A DNA stretch of 17,856 nucleotides. Origin: an uncultured Oscillibacter sp. GTDB lineage: Bacteria > Bacillota > Clostridia > Oscillospirales > Oscillospiraceae. The position numbers were made by a program, and so were the translations under genes. Numbering within the stretch: the first letter of the stretch is position 1; each line of letters begins with the position of its first letter. The notes under the pieces were generated by a model. It did no database searches. It was not told where the DNA came from and saw only the letters and a program-made list of their open reading frames with translations. Below, in pieces: positions 1 to 7,000 of the stretch. The DNA lies in NCBI GenBank assembly GCA_910579435.1, contig CAJTVF010000022.1, positions 17,677 to 35,532 of the forward strand. The letters are read 5' to 3'.

Positions 1-360
1 CCGGAACCGCTGTCCCCGCCGGAGCCGCTGTCTCCGCCGGAACCGCTGTCTCCGCTGGAACCGCTGTCTCCGCTGGAACCGCTGTCTCCGCTGGAACCGC
101 TGTCCCCGCCGGAGCCGCTGTCTCCGCCGGAACCGCTGTCCCCGCCGGAGCCGCTGTCTCCGCCGGAACCGCTGTCTCCGCCGGAACCGCTGTCTCCGCT
201 GGAGCCGCTGTCTCCGCCGGAGCCGCTGTCCCCGCCGGAGCCGCTGTCTCCGCCGGAACCGCTGTCCCCGCCGGAACCGCTGTCTCCGCTGGAGCCGCTG
301 TCTCCGCCGGAGCCGCCGTCTCCGCCGGAACCGCCGTCTCCGCCGGAGCCGCTGTCTTCA
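1..360 (-). repeat. 20 tandem 18-bp units encoding (G/S)GDSGS hexapeptides
   Basis: The 360 bases divide exactly into twenty 18-bp units, related to ccggaaccgctgtctccg on the plus strand. They differ at a few positions: c/t at base 2, a/g at base 6, c/t at base 15, and t/c at base 11 in two units. The unit length is a multiple of three, so copy-number change keeps the frame. Base 2 alters one residue (Gly or Ser), base 11 alters another (Ser or Gly), and bases 6 and 15 are silent. The array continues beyond base 1. The encoded tail is acidic, small-residue and probably a flexible extracellular spacer. Confidence 0.95.
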
Positions 361-2216
361 TCATCCAAATTTTCATAGACCACCAGCCGGGCCGACATCT
401 GTCCTTTCCGAAGAACCTCGGGACTCTCCGCCTCAGAGAGCTCCTGAAGGGGTTGTTCTTCCAGGGACTCGGGCTCCTCCGGCGTTCTGGCCGGTGTCTC
501 CGGGAGCTGGGACTGTTCCGGGGTTTGGGTGTCCTCCGGGGGCTGAGGCTGTTCCGGCGTTTGTGTCTCGTCCGGCGTCTGTTCCGGGACGGCGGGGATG
601 ATAATGGAAATTTCAGAGGAAGCGCGGTTCCGCAGGGCCGCTTTCCCCGAGGCAGAGCCGCCGCTGCTGTAAATCAGCCAGAGATCGTTCATCTGCTTGG
701 CCGTATCCGGGTCCTTGGTCACCTGGCCGCAGAAGTCCTGAAAGCCCATGCCCGTCTGCTGCTTCGCCTGATGAAGGGTCTCCATCTGCTTTGCCGCCGC
801 CAGGGCCGCTTTCTGCTCCGCAGGCACCGGGAGGCCCGCCTTGTCCGCCGCCAGCAGCTGCGCCATGCCCGCCGCCTTGGTCTTGGCCTCGGCACTGCCC
901 GCGCCCTGGGCCTCCAGCATCTTCTGGAAAAAGGTCTCCGAATCCTCCGCCGCATACGCGCCGTGTACGTTCTTCACCTTCTCCACCAGTCCCCGGCTGT
1001 TGGTGGCCACACTGCCGCCGCCCACATGGACGCCGCCCAGGGCGCTCTCCAGGCGGAGGAGGCTGCCCTCCATATCCGCCGCCAGGTCAATGACGCTCCG
1101 CAGGTCATAGGTCCCCTGCTCCAGGCCGTAGAGGGCAATCTCCATTTCCGTCAGCTGGGATTGGAGGGTGACGGTGGCGTCGGTCATCTCATTGAGGACG
1201 GCCTTGGAGTCCGTCACCGTCTGGCTCAAAATCTGAATCCGCTGCTCCACCGGGGCCAAAATATCCGCCAGGCTGCTCAAATCCTCCCGGAGGCGGTCCG
1301 TGCCCTCATACAGCACGCCCTTGCCGCTGGAGAAGGTCCCCCGGGCTGCGTCCAGCTGGTCCAGGCCCTTGGCGGAGGCGTAAAGCCCGCTCTGAATGTC
1401 CGCCAGGGCGTCCAGCAGGTCGTCCAGACTGCCGGAGAGGGCCCGGTAATCCTCCTCCAGGTCGTCCTTCCGCTGGCTGAGCTTGGCGATTTCCTCCAGC
1501 TGCGCCAGCGTGGCGGGCATCATCAGCACCGTCAGGCCTCCGAAGGAAAAGTCGTTGCTGCCCACCCGGATGGTAAAATGCTGCTCCTCCCCGGGGAGGC
1601 AGAGGAAGAGGACGGTCCGCAGGTTGCCCACCAGCTGGACCTGCGCCCCCTCCGCCTCCAGGGAGAGAATGTCGTCCTGGTTGAACAGGGCCGTGGCCGC
1701 CAGGGTGTAATTGTACCGGGCGTAATCGCCGGCGTTCTCATTGGGCACGACGTCCAGGAGAATCTCCACCACGCCCTGCTTCCCCGCCAGGTCCTCTGCC
1801 TTCGCGGGGACCCCGTTGAGGGTATAGCGCAGGGTGAGGGTCCAGGGCAGCTCCTCAAAGGGCCGCCTGGTCTTTCCCTCAAAGTAGAAGTGATCCGGCG
1901 CGCCCTCCGCGAAGCGGAAGGAGGTGCGTCCTCCCTCCCCGCTCACCGGGACGGTTCCGTCGGTGAGGTTCACCACCTCGTCGTAGACGCCGTAGTCCGT
2001 CAGGACGTCTTTTCCGTTCATGGCGAAGCTCTTTACCACGCTGCCCTCCAGCAGGTTGCCGTAATAGTCCAGCGTGGCGTAGTATGCCTCGTCGTAAGTA
2101 GGGGCCACGCCGTCGCCGATGGCCTCCGCCGCGGCGGCGGGCACAGCCAGCGTCACCGTCAGCACCGCCGCCAGGGCCAGGGCGGACGCCCGTTTCCTCA
2201 TGCTTTGCCTGGTCAT
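1..2216 (-). CDS. Exported coiled-coil protein of unknown function with Gly-Asp-Ser repeat tail (C-terminus outside window)
   Basis: Reading from ATG at 2216 the frame stays open to the window edge (738 codons, no stop). The start is supported by GGAGG seven bases upstream. Residues 1 to about 30 form a signal peptide: basic start (RKRAS), hydrophobic Ala/Leu/Val core, AAAA-rich cleavage region. Residues ~35-230 look like a globular beta-rich domain. From about residue 233 (MMPATLAQLEEIAKL) to about 370 the sequence is rich in Leu, Glu, Asp, Lys and Gln with heptad-like spacing, so a coiled coil is likely. Residues ~542-587 are Pro/Glu/Thr/Gln-rich, like a wall-spanning linker. From about residue 619 a hexapeptide repeat (G/S-G-D-S-G-S) continues past the edge. 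I do not recognise the family. The architecture, and the divergent TetR genes, recall YhgE/Pip-like envelope proteins, but the N-terminus is not theirs. A membrane or wall anchor may lie beyond the window. Confidence 0.85.
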   Translation of the reverse strand, partial: MTRQSMRKRASALALAAVLTVTLAVPAAAAEAIGDGVAPTYDEAYYATLDYYGNLLEGSVVKSFAMNGKDVLTDYGVYDEVVNLTDGTVPVSGEGGRTSFRFAEGAPDHFYFEGKTRRPFEELPWTLTLRYTLNGVPAKAEDLAGKQGVVEILLDVVPNENAGDYARYNYTLAATALFNQDDILSLEAEGAQVQLVGNLRTVLFLCLPGEEQHFTIRVGSNDFSFGGLTVLMMPATLAQLEEIAKLSQRKDDLEEDYRALSGSLDDLLDALADIQSGLYASAKGLDQLDAARGTFSSGKGVLYEGTDRLREDLSSLADILAPVEQRIQILSQTVTDSKAVLNEMTDATVTLQSQLTEMEIALYGLEQGTYDLRSVIDLAADMEGSLLRLESALGGVHVGGGSVATNSRGLVEKVKNVHGAYAAEDSETFFQKMLEAQGAGSAEAKTKAAGMAQLLAADKAGLPVPAEQKAALAAAKQMETLHQAKQQTGMGFQDFCGQVTKDPDTAKQMNDLWLIYSSGGSASGKAALRNRASSEISIIIPAVPEQTPDETQTPEQPQPPEDTQTPEQSQLPETPARTPEEPESLEEQPLQELSEAESPEVLRKGQMSARLVVYENLDDEDSGSGGDGGSGGDGGSGGDSGSSGDSGSGGDSGSGGDSGSGGDSGSGGDSGSSGDSGSGGDSGSGGDSGSGGDSGSGGDSGSGGDSGSSGDSGSSGDSGSSGDSGSGGDSGSGGDSGS

Positions 2217-2243
2217 AACGATTCCTCCAAATAATCAACTTTT

Positions 2244-2267
2244 GTCAACTAAAATATTTTTGTTGAC
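2244..2267. promoter_or_regulatory. Inverted repeat, candidate TetR operator 1
   Basis: GTCAAC (2244-2249) and GTTGAC (2262-2267) form a 6-bp inverted repeat separated by an AT-rich 12 bases. The right arm overlaps the -35 of the TetR promoter. A further TCAAC lies at 2235-2239. TetR dimers bind such palindromes in divergent intergenic regions, but which regulator binds here is inference. Confidence 0.45.
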
Positions 2268-2291
2268 TTATTAACTTAAGCCGATTATAGT
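2263..2291 (+). promoter_or_regulatory. Sigma-A-type promoter for the TetR pair
   Basis: -35 TTGACT (2263-2268), a 17-base spacer and -10 TATAGT (2286-2291), 10 of 12 consensus bases. The expected start is near 2298, about 60 bases before ATG 2359. Its -10 overlaps the -10 of the minus-strand promoter, so RNA polymerase could not hold both at once. Confidence 0.7.
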
Positions 2292-2312
2292 AAAAGCAGG
2301 AAATCTGGTCAA
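2284..2312 (-). promoter_or_regulatory. Sigma-A-type promoter for the exported coiled-coil gene
   Basis: On the minus strand, -35 TTGACC (2312-2307) is followed by 17 bases and -10 TATAAT (2289-2284), 11 of 12 consensus bases. The expected start is near 2277, giving a leader of about 60 bases to ATG 2216. It is superimposed on the opposing promoter at 2263-2291. Confidence 0.75.
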
Positions 2313-2323
2313 TAGACAAAAGC

Positions 2324-2344
2324 GGGCAAGTGCCTAACTTGTCC
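2324..2344. promoter_or_regulatory. Inverted repeat, candidate TetR operator 2
   Basis: GGGCAAGT (2324-2331) and ACTTGTCC (2337-2344) are 8-bp arms with one mismatch around GCCTA, 21 bp in all, a typical TetR operator size. It lies between the expected TetR transcription start (about 2298) and the ribosome site AAAGGAGG (2345-2352), so it could also form an RNA hairpin next to the Shine-Dalgarno sequence. Confidence 0.45.
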
Positions 2345-2358
2345 AAAGGAGGACCCTT

Positions 2359-2955
2359 ATGCTGAAAAATCCCGAAGACCGCCGGGCCCGGCGGTCCCGC
2401 AAGCTGTTAAAGGAAAGCCTTTTAGAGCTGATGAAGCGGAAAACCTTCTCCGACATCTCCGTCCGGGACGTCACCGATGCGGCGGACATGAACCGGGCCA
2501 CCTTTTACCTTCATTACTCCGGCACTGCGGAGCTGCTGCAAAGCGTAGAGGAAGATTTGCTGGCGGAGCTTCAGTCCCTGGTGGACGCGCATATGCAGGA
2601 GACCTTTGCCGTGGGCAGCGTGGCCCCGGTGTTCGAGCCGGTGCTGGACTTCGCCGTGGAGCACCGGGAGACCTGCACCATTCTGTTTGCCAGCAGCGAG
2701 GCCAGCGGCTTCTTCCAGGCCATCCAGCGGCTGGTCCATGAGAACGGCGCGCCGCTGGTCCGGACCTGGTTCCGCCCGGCGGACCCCCGGCTGACGGATT
2801 ACCTGCTGAACTTCCTGGCCTGGGGCTTCATCGGCCTGCTGTCGGAGTGGTTTGAGAAGGACATGGCCCTGCCCAAGGCGGAGCTCCTGGCCGCCGCCCA
2901 GCGCATGGCGGACAGCGCCTCCGCCGGGCTGTTTGAGGAAAGGAGGACCTCATGA
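2359..2955 (+). CDS. TetR/AcrR-family transcriptional regulator (first of tandem pair)
   Basis: A 198-residue protein of TetR size. An N-terminal three-helix DNA-binding domain spans about residues 10-60. The helix-turn-helix is visible in SDISVRDVTDAADMNRATFY, followed by the typical LHYSGTAELL. The rest is a helical ligand and dimerisation domain whose ligand cannot be read. The start is set by AAAGGAGG seven bases before ATG. The stop overlaps the next start as ATGA (2952-2955), so the two regulators are translationally coupled. It diverges from the exported coiled-coil gene and has candidate operators in the shared promoter region, so control of itself and of that gene is the simplest inference. 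It would act in the cytoplasm as a dimer, usually as a repressor released by a small molecule. Confidence 0.9.
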   Translation: MLKNPEDRRARRSRKLLKESLLELMKRKTFSDISVRDVTDAADMNRATFYLHYSGTAELLQSVEEDLLAELQSLVDAHMQETFAVGSVAPVFEPVLDFAVEHRETCTILFASSEASGFFQAIQRLVHENGAPLVRTWFRPADPRLTDYLLNFLAWGFIGLLSEWFEKDMALPKAELLAAAQRMADSASAGLFEERRTS

Positions 2956-3518
2956 CCCATTCCCCCGCCAGAGAGGCCGTCAAGGCCGCGTTCCTCCGCC
3001 TGCTGGAGGAGCGCCCCCTCCGGGAAATCACCGTCAAGGACATTGTGCAAAGCTGCGGGGTCAACCGGAATACCTTTTATTATCACTTCCGGGACATCCC
3101 CGCTTTGCTGGAGGAGCTCATCACGGACCAGGCGAACCGCATCATTGCCGCCCAGGGCCCGGCCCTGTCCCTGGCGGACTGCCTGGAGACCGCCGCCCGC
3201 TTCGCCCTGGAGCGCCGTCAGGCGGTGCTGCACATCAACCAGTCCGCCCACCGGGACCTGTTCGAGCTGTGCCTGATGGACGTGTGCCGCCGGGTGGTGG
3301 AGGATTACGCCGCCGCCGCCATCGGCAGCGTCCCCATCCCGCCGGAGGACCGGGCGGTCATCATCCGCTTCTACCAGTGCGAGTGCTTCGGGCAGGTCAT
3401 GGCCTGGCTGAACGACGGGATGCGCTATGACATCGGGAAGCAGTTCCGCCGCCTCTGTTACCTGGGCGAGGGCATGACGGAGCGGATGCTGAGGCGGGCC
3501 ATGGAGACGGACACTTAA
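2952..3518 (+). CDS. TetR/AcrR-family transcriptional regulator (second of tandem pair)
   Basis: A 188-residue TetR-type regulator. Its helix-turn-helix reads REITVKDIVQSCGVNRNTFY followed by YHFRDIPALLEE (about residues 23-55), and the C-terminal half is helical. It resembles its upstream neighbour in layout and in the NR-TFY recognition region, so the two may be an old tandem duplication. ATG 2952 sits inside the stop of the first gene (ATGA) with AAAGGAGG nine bases upstream at the 3' end of that gene. With no gap between them, the pair should be made from one transcript in similar amounts and could even form heterodimers (inference). The TAA stop (3516-3518) lies in the TTAA direct repeat that flanks a MITE-like element, so nothing of the reading frame was lost. 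Confidence 0.9.
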   Translation: MTHSPAREAVKAAFLRLLEERPLREITVKDIVQSCGVNRNTFYYHFRDIPALLEELITDQANRIIAAQGPALSLADCLETAARFALERRQAVLHINQSAHRDLFELCLMDVCRRVVEDYAAAAIGSVPIPPEDRAVIIRFYQCECFGQVMAWLNDGMRYDIGKQFRRLCYLGEGMTERMLRRAMETDT

Positions 3519-3677
3519 GGAAGTACTGATTTAATCCCCGCACACATCTTTACGCCTTAAATTTCCGCTGATCTGCGTCAGAAAATCTTGAAATCCGCCA
3601 GGATTTCTGCGATTTTCTTCCTTGCCAGCGAAAATTTCTGGCGCAAATCTGCACACGTTGATTAAATCAGTGCTTCC
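3519..3677 (-). mobile_element. 159-bp MITE-like element, copy A
   Basis: The ends are inverted repeats: GGAAGTACTGATTTAATC (3519-3536) and the complement of GATTAAATCAGTGCTTCC (3660-3677), 17 of 18 matching. The element is flanked directly by TTAA on both sides (3515-3518 and 3678-3681). Weaker inverted symmetry continues inward, so the whole element could fold into one long imperfect hairpin. It has no coding capacity. Its complement aligns without gaps to copy B (15658-15816), with about 16 differences in 159 bases counted by eye. It is more AT-rich than the genes around it. Confidence 0.9.
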
Positions 3678-3679
3678 TT

Positions 3680-3710
3680 AAAAAAGAGAGAGGACGTTCC
3701 GTCCTCTCTC
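3680..3710 (-). terminator. Rho-independent terminator of the pyrH-polC operon
   Basis: A perfect 11-bp stem, GAGAGAGGACG (3686-3696) with CGTCCTCTCTC (3700-3710), has a 3-base loop. On the minus strand it is followed by six T (3685-3680), a canonical terminator for the operon reading leftward. On the plus strand the tail is only CTATTT, so it may stop the TetR transcript weakly. Confidence 0.85.
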
Positions 3711-3833
3711 CTATTTCATCGGCCCTATTTCGGAAGTGTCTAGACCTTGTTTGAAGATGAGATTCTGTAGGGGCAAACCTATGTGTCCGCCCCTACGTTC
3801 TTCCTTTCTAAAAACCGTGATAGAACTCTCCCC
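3711..3833. repeat. Non-coding gap with a palindrome (3767-3796)
   Basis: The gap between the terminator and the small membrane-protein gene holds one clear structure: GTAGGGGC (3767-3774) and GCCCCTAC (3789-3796), perfect 8-bp arms around 14 bases. It resembles short GC-rich palindromic units scattered in clostridial intergenic DNA, but only one copy is here. No gene or promoter is evident. Confidence 0.5.
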
Positions 3834-4055
3834 TTATTTCTTCTCTTTTTTCTCAGGCAGGAACACCATCAGGGTTCCTATCACACCCAACAGCGCAAAG
3901 ACATGCTGCCAGCTGATACTCAAATCGAAAAAGTATCTCCACCCATCCCCCAAAGCGCCGAGCATCAGCGTGATGCTGAGCAGAATCAGGGCGATTCCCC
4001 GCAATTGATTTTTCACTTCAATTCTCTCCCTTGTTCCGGTTTTTGGCTGATTCAA
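3834..4055 (-). CDS. Small membrane protein of unknown function
   Basis: The long form starts at TTG 4055, overlapping the polC stop (TTGA), and gives 73 residues. A better supported start may be GTG at 4016, which has AAGGGAG nine bases upstream and gives 60 residues beginning MKNQLRGIALILL. Either way the protein has two hydrophobic segments (about IALILLSITLMLGAL and VFALLGVIGTLMVFL in the sequence) and a lysine-rich end (PEKKEKK), so it is probably a two-pass membrane protein with a cytoplasmic C-terminus. It is the last gene before the terminator and is co-transcribed with polC. I do not recognise a family. The membrane pattern and the tight junction favour a real gene over chance. Confidence 0.65.
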   Translation of the reverse strand: MNQPKTGTRERIEVKNQLRGIALILLSITLMLGALGDGWRYFFDLSISWQHVFALLGVIGTLMVFLPEKKEKK

Positions 4056-7000
4056 AACAACGTAATCTGGCTGGTCTCCGCCATGCCCGCGAAGGCTCCC
4101 AGGGCCTTCAATTGCTCAATGTGGGTTTTCGAGAGCTTGTTGCAGCACAGGGCGAACTCCTCGATGGAAATAAAGTCCTTCCCCTGCCGCTTCTCCACCG
4201 TGTCCAGGGCCGCCGCCTCCCCCAAGCCGTGAACCGTTGTAAAGGGCGGCAGCAGCCCCCCCTCCGTGATGACGAACTTTGTGGCGTCGGAGCGGTAGAT
4301 GTCGATGGTGTCGAAGTGAAAGCCCCGGAGGTAGAATTCGTAGCAGACCTCCAGCGTGGTCAGCAGATTCTGCTCCACGGCGGTGGCGTCCTTGTTGTTC
4401 TCAATCTCCCGGATTTTCTTCTTCACCGCCTCTTTTCCGGCGCAGCAGAACTCCGCGTCAAAAGCCTTCGCCCGGACGGAGAAAAAGGTGGCGTAGAAAG
4501 CCAGGGGCTCATGGACCTTGTACCAGGCGATGCGGAAGGCCATCATGACGTAGGCCACGGCGTGGGCCTTGGGGAAGAGGTAGCCGATTTTGGCCAAAGA
4601 GTCGATGTACCACCCGGGCACATCGTGCTCCCGCATGGCCTCCTCCCAGCCAGGCTCAAAGCCCCCTTTTTTCACCTTCCCCTTTCGGACGGACTCCATG
4701 ATCTTAAAGCTCATCTTGGGGTCCAGCCCCTTGGAAATCAGGTAGAGCATAATGTCGTCCCGGCAGCCCACCGTCTCCAGAACCGTTGCCGTCTTGCTGA
4801 CGATCAGCTCCCGGGCGTTGCCCAGCCACACGTCGGTGCCGTGGGAGAAGCCGGAGAGGCGCACCAGGGTGTTGAAGTCCTTGGGCTGGGTGTCTATAAG
4901 CATCTGCCGGGTGAAGCGGGTGTTGAACTCCGGGATGGCCACCGCCCCGGTGGGGCCCAGGATTTCGTCGTTCTCATAGCCCAGGACCTTGCTGGAAATA
5001 AAGATAGACATGGTGTCCGGGTCGTCCAGGGGTATTTTTTGCGGGTCCACCCCGGTGAGATCCTGCATCATGCGGACCATGGTGGGGTCATCGTGTCCTA
5101 GCATGTCCAGCTTTAAGAGGTTCGCCTCCATGGAGTGGTATTCAAAATGGGTGGTGATGGTGTCGGAATCGTCGGCGTCCGCCGGGTGCTGGACGGGACA
5201 GAAATCCTCCATGCTCTTGTCCGCCGGGACCACCACCAGCCCTCCCGGATGCTGCCCGGTGGTCCGCCGGACCCCCACGCAGCCCAGGGTCAGCCGGTTT
5301 TCCTCCGCCCGGCCCACGGCCATCTGGTTCTCCTCCAGGTACTTTTTTACAAAGCCGTAGGCGGTCTTCTCCGCCAGGGTCCCGATGGTCCCCGCCCGGA
5401 ACACCTGGGTTTCGCCGAACATCTCAATGGCGTGGCGGTGGGCCCGGGCCTGATACTCGCCGGAGAAGTTCAGATCGATGTCCGGCACCTTGCCGCCGCC
5501 AAAGCCCAGGAAGGTCTCGAAGGGAATGTCAAAGCCGTCCTTTTCATACTTGGTCCCACATTTGGGGCACGCCTTGTCCGGCATGTCCGCGCCGCAGCCG
5601 TAGGACCCGTCCTGAATAAATTCGCTGTTCTTGCACTTCGGGCAGCGGTAGTGGGGCGGCAGGGAGTTGACCTCCGTGATGCCGGACATATAGGCCGCCA
5701 GGGACGAGCCCACAGAGCCCCGGGAGCCCACCAGGTAGCCGTTTTCCAGGGACCGCTGCACCAGCTTCTGGGCGGACATGTACACCACGTCATATTTTCC
5801 CAGGATTCCGCCCAGCTCCACGTTCAGCCGGTCCACGATGAGCTGGGGCGGGTCCTCGCCGTAGAGGCGGTGGACCTTCTCCCAGACCAGGCGGTTCAAA
5901 TCCTCCTCGGAGTTTTCCAGCTTCGGCGGGAACAGCTCTTTCGGCAGCAGCTCGAAGGTCTCCACCTGATCGGCCACCAGCCGGGTGTTGGACACCACCA
6001 CCTCATAGGCCTTCTCCTCCCCCAGGTAGGAAAACTCCCTCAGCATCTCGTCGGTAGTCTTGAAGTAGATGGGCAGGGCCTCGTTGGCGTCGGGGAACTT
6101 CTTCGACGCCAGGAGAATGTGCCGGTAAACCTCATCCTCCGGCTCCCGGAAATGCACGTCGCCGGTGGCGCAGACGGGCTTGCCCAGCTCCCCCCCCAAT
6201 CGGACGATGGTCCGGTTGAATTCCCGCAGGTCCTCCTCGTCCCGGGCGTCGCCGCTGCGAAGCATAAAGGCGTTGTTGCAAAGGGGCTGGATTTCCAGGT
6301 AGTCGTAGAAGGAGGCGATGCGTTTCAGCTCCTCCCAGTCCTTATGGTCCTTTACCGCCTGGAACAGCTCTCCCGCCTCGCAGGCCGCCCCCACGATCAC
6401 GCCCTCCCGGTGCTCCTTTAACAGGCTCTTGGGAATGATGGGCACCCGCTTGAAGTATTTCAGGTTGGAGGCGGAAATCATCTGGTAGAGGTTTTTCAGC
6501 CCGGTCTTGTTCCGCGCCAGAAGGATGATATGCTTTGGGAAGCGGTTGGACTTCCCGCCCAGGGGCCGCAGCTTCTCCATCTCGCCGTTGACCGCCTGGA
6601 GGGTGTGGACCCCCTTTTCGTGGAGCATCCTCCAGAAGGGAATCAGCATATAGCCCACCGTGGCCGCGTCGTCGCTGGCCCGGTGGTGGTTGAAGGCGGG
6701 CAGATCCAGGTGCTCCGCCACGATATCCAGCTTATATTTCCCCAGACCCGGCAGCAGGTTCTGGGCCAGGATCAGGGAGTCGATATAGGTAGGCTGGAAG
6801 TCCAGGCCCGCCTCCTTGCAGCCCTTGCGGATGAAGCCGATGTCGAATTCCGCGTTGTGGGCCGCCAGGGGCCGACCGTTTACGAATTTCAGAAACTCCG
6901 CCAGAGCCTGGGCGGGCCTGGGGGCGTCCTTGAGCATTTCGTCCGTGATGCCGGTGAGGCCGATGATCTCCGGCGTCAGCCGCTTCCCCGGGTTTACGAA

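Noticed and set aside
1..360. CRISPR-like periodic array
   Set aside because: The 18-bp units are contiguous without spacers and are in frame within a coding region.
453..2234. 593-residue plus-strand open frame rich in Arg, Leu, Gly and His
   Set aside because: It is the antisense shadow of the exported coiled-coil gene, which has a signal peptide, ribosome site, promoter and protein-like composition. GC-rich codon use keeps antisense frames open. The same applies to the long plus-strand frames across polC, ispG, rseP, dxr, cdsA, uppS, frr and pyrH, and to the minus-strand frames across the dipeptidase and galK genes.
3515..3681. TTAA ends as sign of a piggyBac-like TTAA-specific element
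   Set aside because: Copy B has CCAG duplications, so the target is not TTAA-specific. TTAA is simply the 4-bp site duplicated at copy A.
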